Assembly (NCBI GenBank): GCA_021778575.1 | Contig: JAJYCH010000389.1 | Span: 1 to 5,380, forward strand | Length of the DNA: 5,380 nucleotides | Reading direction: 5' to 3' | Source: Planctomycetota bacterium | GTDB lineage: Bacteria > Planctomycetota > Planctomycetia > Isosphaerales > Isosphaeraceae | In this document: in pieces, positions 5,245 through 5,380 of the stretch | How the letters are laid out: every line of letters starts with the position of its first letter | Numbering within the stretch: the first letter of the stretch is position 1 | The notes under the pieces: generated by a model | The model's database searches: none | Told to the model about the DNA's origin: nothing | Seen by the model: the letters and a program-made list of their open reading frames with translations, nothing else | Program-made: the position numbers and the translations under genes

Positions 5245-5380
5245 TCAGATCGTCACCCATTCGCCTGACTGCTTCGAGCTGGCCACGGCGGCTTCAATGA
5301 ATGCCATGCCGGCCACGCCGTCGGCGATCCCCGGATGTTCGAACGGCGTGGGCACCTTCTCGCCGAGTTTGGTCCGGATC
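5245..5380 (-). CDS. Gfo/Idh/MocA-type oxidoreductase, C-terminal fragment (5' part outside window)
   Basis: Only the last 44 residues are present, ending at TGA (5247-5245). The reading frame has a coding look: PFEHPGIADGVAGMAFIEA (12-30) then AVASSKQSGEWVTI (31-44). This pattern, ADG..g..FI.A.v.Ssk.g.WV, is what is seen at the end of Gfo/Idh/MocA-family proteins, NAD(P)-dependent sugar or polyol dehydrogenases that are greatly expanded in planctomycetes. The Rossmann fold and catalytic EKP motif would lie outside the window, so substrate and activity cannot be judged. nikR follows 78 nt downstream on the same strand. Confidence 0.75.
   Translation of the reverse strand, partial: IRTKLGEKVPTPFEHPGIADGVAGMAFIEAAVASSKQSGEWVTI

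Noticed and set aside
4627..5268. 213-codon plus-strand open frame covering nikR
   Set aside because: The opposite strand encodes an unmistakable NikR with all metal ligands; the plus frame shows no recognisable domain.

Overview
The window looks like chromosomal DNA from a GC-rich planctomycete, probably of the Isosphaeraceae type. The assignment rests on three things: an exported protease whose N-terminus carries the planctomycete LEPR-XLL-like signature (LVCEPLESRHLL), a site-2 protease preceded by a zinc ribbon and a TPR-like segment, and a membrane-anchored SGNH hydrolase of the NSWGCRGPE / GDSNMQG type. This is judged from remembered family features, not from a search. All six coding regions lie on the minus strand, so transcription runs from high to low coordinates; four are complete and the two at the edges are partial.

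In order of transcription: (1) the last 44 codons of a Gfo/Idh/MocA-type oxidoreductase (5380-5245); (2) a 78-nt gap containing a dyad, then a GTG-started nikR (5166-4702), a nickel-responsive ribbon-helix-helix regulator with all canonical Ni ligands and a six-histidine tail; (3) a 172-nt AT-richer gap with two inverted repeats, one overlapping the nikR stop; (4) a 436-aa single-pass membrane SGNH/GDSL-like hydrolase (4529-3219); (5) a 110-nt gap, then a 259-aa polytopic membrane protein with an N-terminal four-cysteine LIM/zinc-ribbon-like module (3108-2329); (6) overlapping its stop by 8 nt, a zinc-ribbon site-2 (M50) metalloprotease (2336-1278); (7) a 189-nt gap carrying a G8 tract and a CTTGTCGAAGG-type repeat; (8) the first 362 codons of an exported S8 subtilisin-like protease (1088-1), which leaves the window before its catalytic-serine box.

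The one tightly coupled unit is the pair formed by the zinc-ribbon membrane protein and the M50 protease. Their stop and start codons overlap and both combine an N-terminal zinc-binding module with several membrane helices, so a shared membrane complex or a protease/partner relationship is a reasonable inference. NikR has no nickel transporter, urease or hydrogenase gene beside it here, so its targets must lie elsewhere. No RNA gene, insertion sequence, CRISPR array or prophage gene was seen. No gap between genes exceeds 300 bases. I do not see strong evidence of a wholly new system; the most original item is the membrane zinc-ribbon / site-2 protease pair.
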